From Fluviicola sp. (lineage in GTDB: Bacteria > Bacteroidota > Bacteroidia > Flavobacteriales_D > Crocinitomicaceae), in NCBI GenBank assembly GCA_002734085.1, contig NVXV01000004.1:138122-202121 (forward strand): 64,000 nt of DNA, written 5' to 3'. The notes beneath the pieces are model-generated. The model was not told the DNA's origin. It did no database searches and saw nothing but the letters and a program-made list of their open reading frames with translations. Within the stretch, counting starts at the first letter, position 1, and each line of letters opens with the position of its first letter. A program made the translations under genes and the position numbers. This document shows positions 63,641 through 64,000 of the stretch, piece by piece.

Positions 63641-64000
63641 TTATCCAATCAACGTATCAAAGCTTGGTACGTCTTCAAAATAATCCAACGATTGTTCCTG
63701 ATGATTAATTTTTGCCACTATTGTATTCAGTCCGTTGGTTAATATCAACCAATCTACTTGCAACTTAAAATTGTATTGAGCAATTTGATAGAATGTATTT
63801 TCGGAGAGTTTTACTTCTGGTGCTTTACACTCAATAATAGCAATTGGTTTTGATTCTTTATTAAAAATGACACCATCACAACGTCGTTTGAGTTTATTTA
63901 CTTCAATATTATATTCAGAAGCAATCAACCCCAGAGGAGTCTGTTTTTCATTAACTAAAAAGTGTAAAAAATGTTGTCTCACCCACTCTTCTGGAGTTAA
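63641..64000 (-). CDS. HsdR N-terminal-like nuclease-fold protein, 5' end outside window
   Basis: The frame continues past the right edge: before the GTG at 63982 it reads LTPEEW, so the start lies outside. The visible 119 residues have KRRCDGVIFNKESKPIAIIECKAPEV, the PD-(D/E)xK core of the type I restriction HsdR_N fold, then QIAQYNFKLQVDWLILTNG. These small proteins occur in Bacteroidota without HsdM/HsdS. Function is unknown. Confidence 0.87.
   Translation of the reverse strand, partial: LTPEEWVRQHFLHFLVNEKQTPLGLIASEYNIEVNKLKRRCDGVIFNKESKPIAIIECKAPEVKLSENTFYQIAQYNFKLQVDWLILTNGLNTIVAKINHQEQSLDYFEDVPSFDTLIG

Overview
The window looks like a chromosomal segment of a Bacteroidota bacterium, most probably order Flavobacteriales. 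It is AT-rich. It encodes a type IX secretion C-terminal sorting domain protein, a PorE-like OmpA lipoprotein, a cdd-pdhA-pdhC cluster, an IcmF-type fused acyl-CoA mutase and a bifunctional DAHP synthase/chorismate mutase. Many genes have the Bacteroidota promoter pattern (TTG, about 19 nt, TAnnTTTG) and there are few Shine-Dalgarno-like sites. No tRNA or rRNA was seen. The one housekeeping RNA is RNase P RNA (26763-27133).

Layout. Positions 1-9.9 kb hold an unrecognised coiled-coil protein, a RecD-like helicase with ElbB, a DCC protein, a PLP-dependent sulfur amino-acid enzyme divergent from an Lrp/AsnC regulator, a glycosyltransferase, a pseudouridine synthase and a transglutaminase-like protein. 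Positions 10-19.4 kb hold a CstB-like persulfide dioxygenase/rhodanese, a TPMT-like methyltransferase, outer-membrane proteins, Cu/Zn superoxide dismutase, a phosphatase and cdd-pdhA-pdhC. Positions 19.5-35.3 kb hold a VTC/DUF4956 pair, a YtxH/holin-X operon, an ECF sigma operon with a possible anti-sigma/barrel fusion and a lipoprotein, a T9SS cargo protein, rnpB, a methyltransferase, an aldolase, feoA, queE, a PorE-like protein, a UbiA prenyltransferase, maf and a nitroreductase.

Positions 35.3-46.5 kb form the accessory and defence region. It has a CRISPR array of 26 full 47-nt repeats plus one half-degenerate repeat, then cas1 and cas2. A large type II-C cas9 runs the opposite way. A HIRAN-domain gene precedes cas9, and the tracrRNA gene (43794-43879) has its own promoter. 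An IS30-type transposase, a candidate small RNA, a 12-copy 21-bp minisatellite and a MazEF-like toxin-antitoxin pair follow. No csn2 or cas4 is present, so the system is II-C. crRNA and tracrRNA are both read on the + strand and can pair over a 16-nt perfect core.

Positions 46.8-64 kb return to metabolism. They hold icmF, small membrane proteins, DAHP synthase/chorismate mutase behind an apparent tryptophan attenuator (leader peptide with tandem Trp codons, competing hairpins), a CNNM/CBS protein, lipoproteins, a four-helix-bundle gene flanked by direct repeats, an ABC-F ATPase, a DEAH helicase, a nonsense-mutated GxxExxY gene between inverted repeats, trxB, two membrane proteins and an HsdR-N-like protein cut by the right edge.

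The most notable items are the Trp attenuator, the promoter-like pattern inside every CRISPR repeat, the HIRAN gene in the cas9 transcription unit, the promoter-plus-terminator small RNA beside the IS30 gene, and the four-helix-bundle cassette whose flanking repeats supply the stop codons of two genes. All assignments come from reading the sequence; no database search was run.
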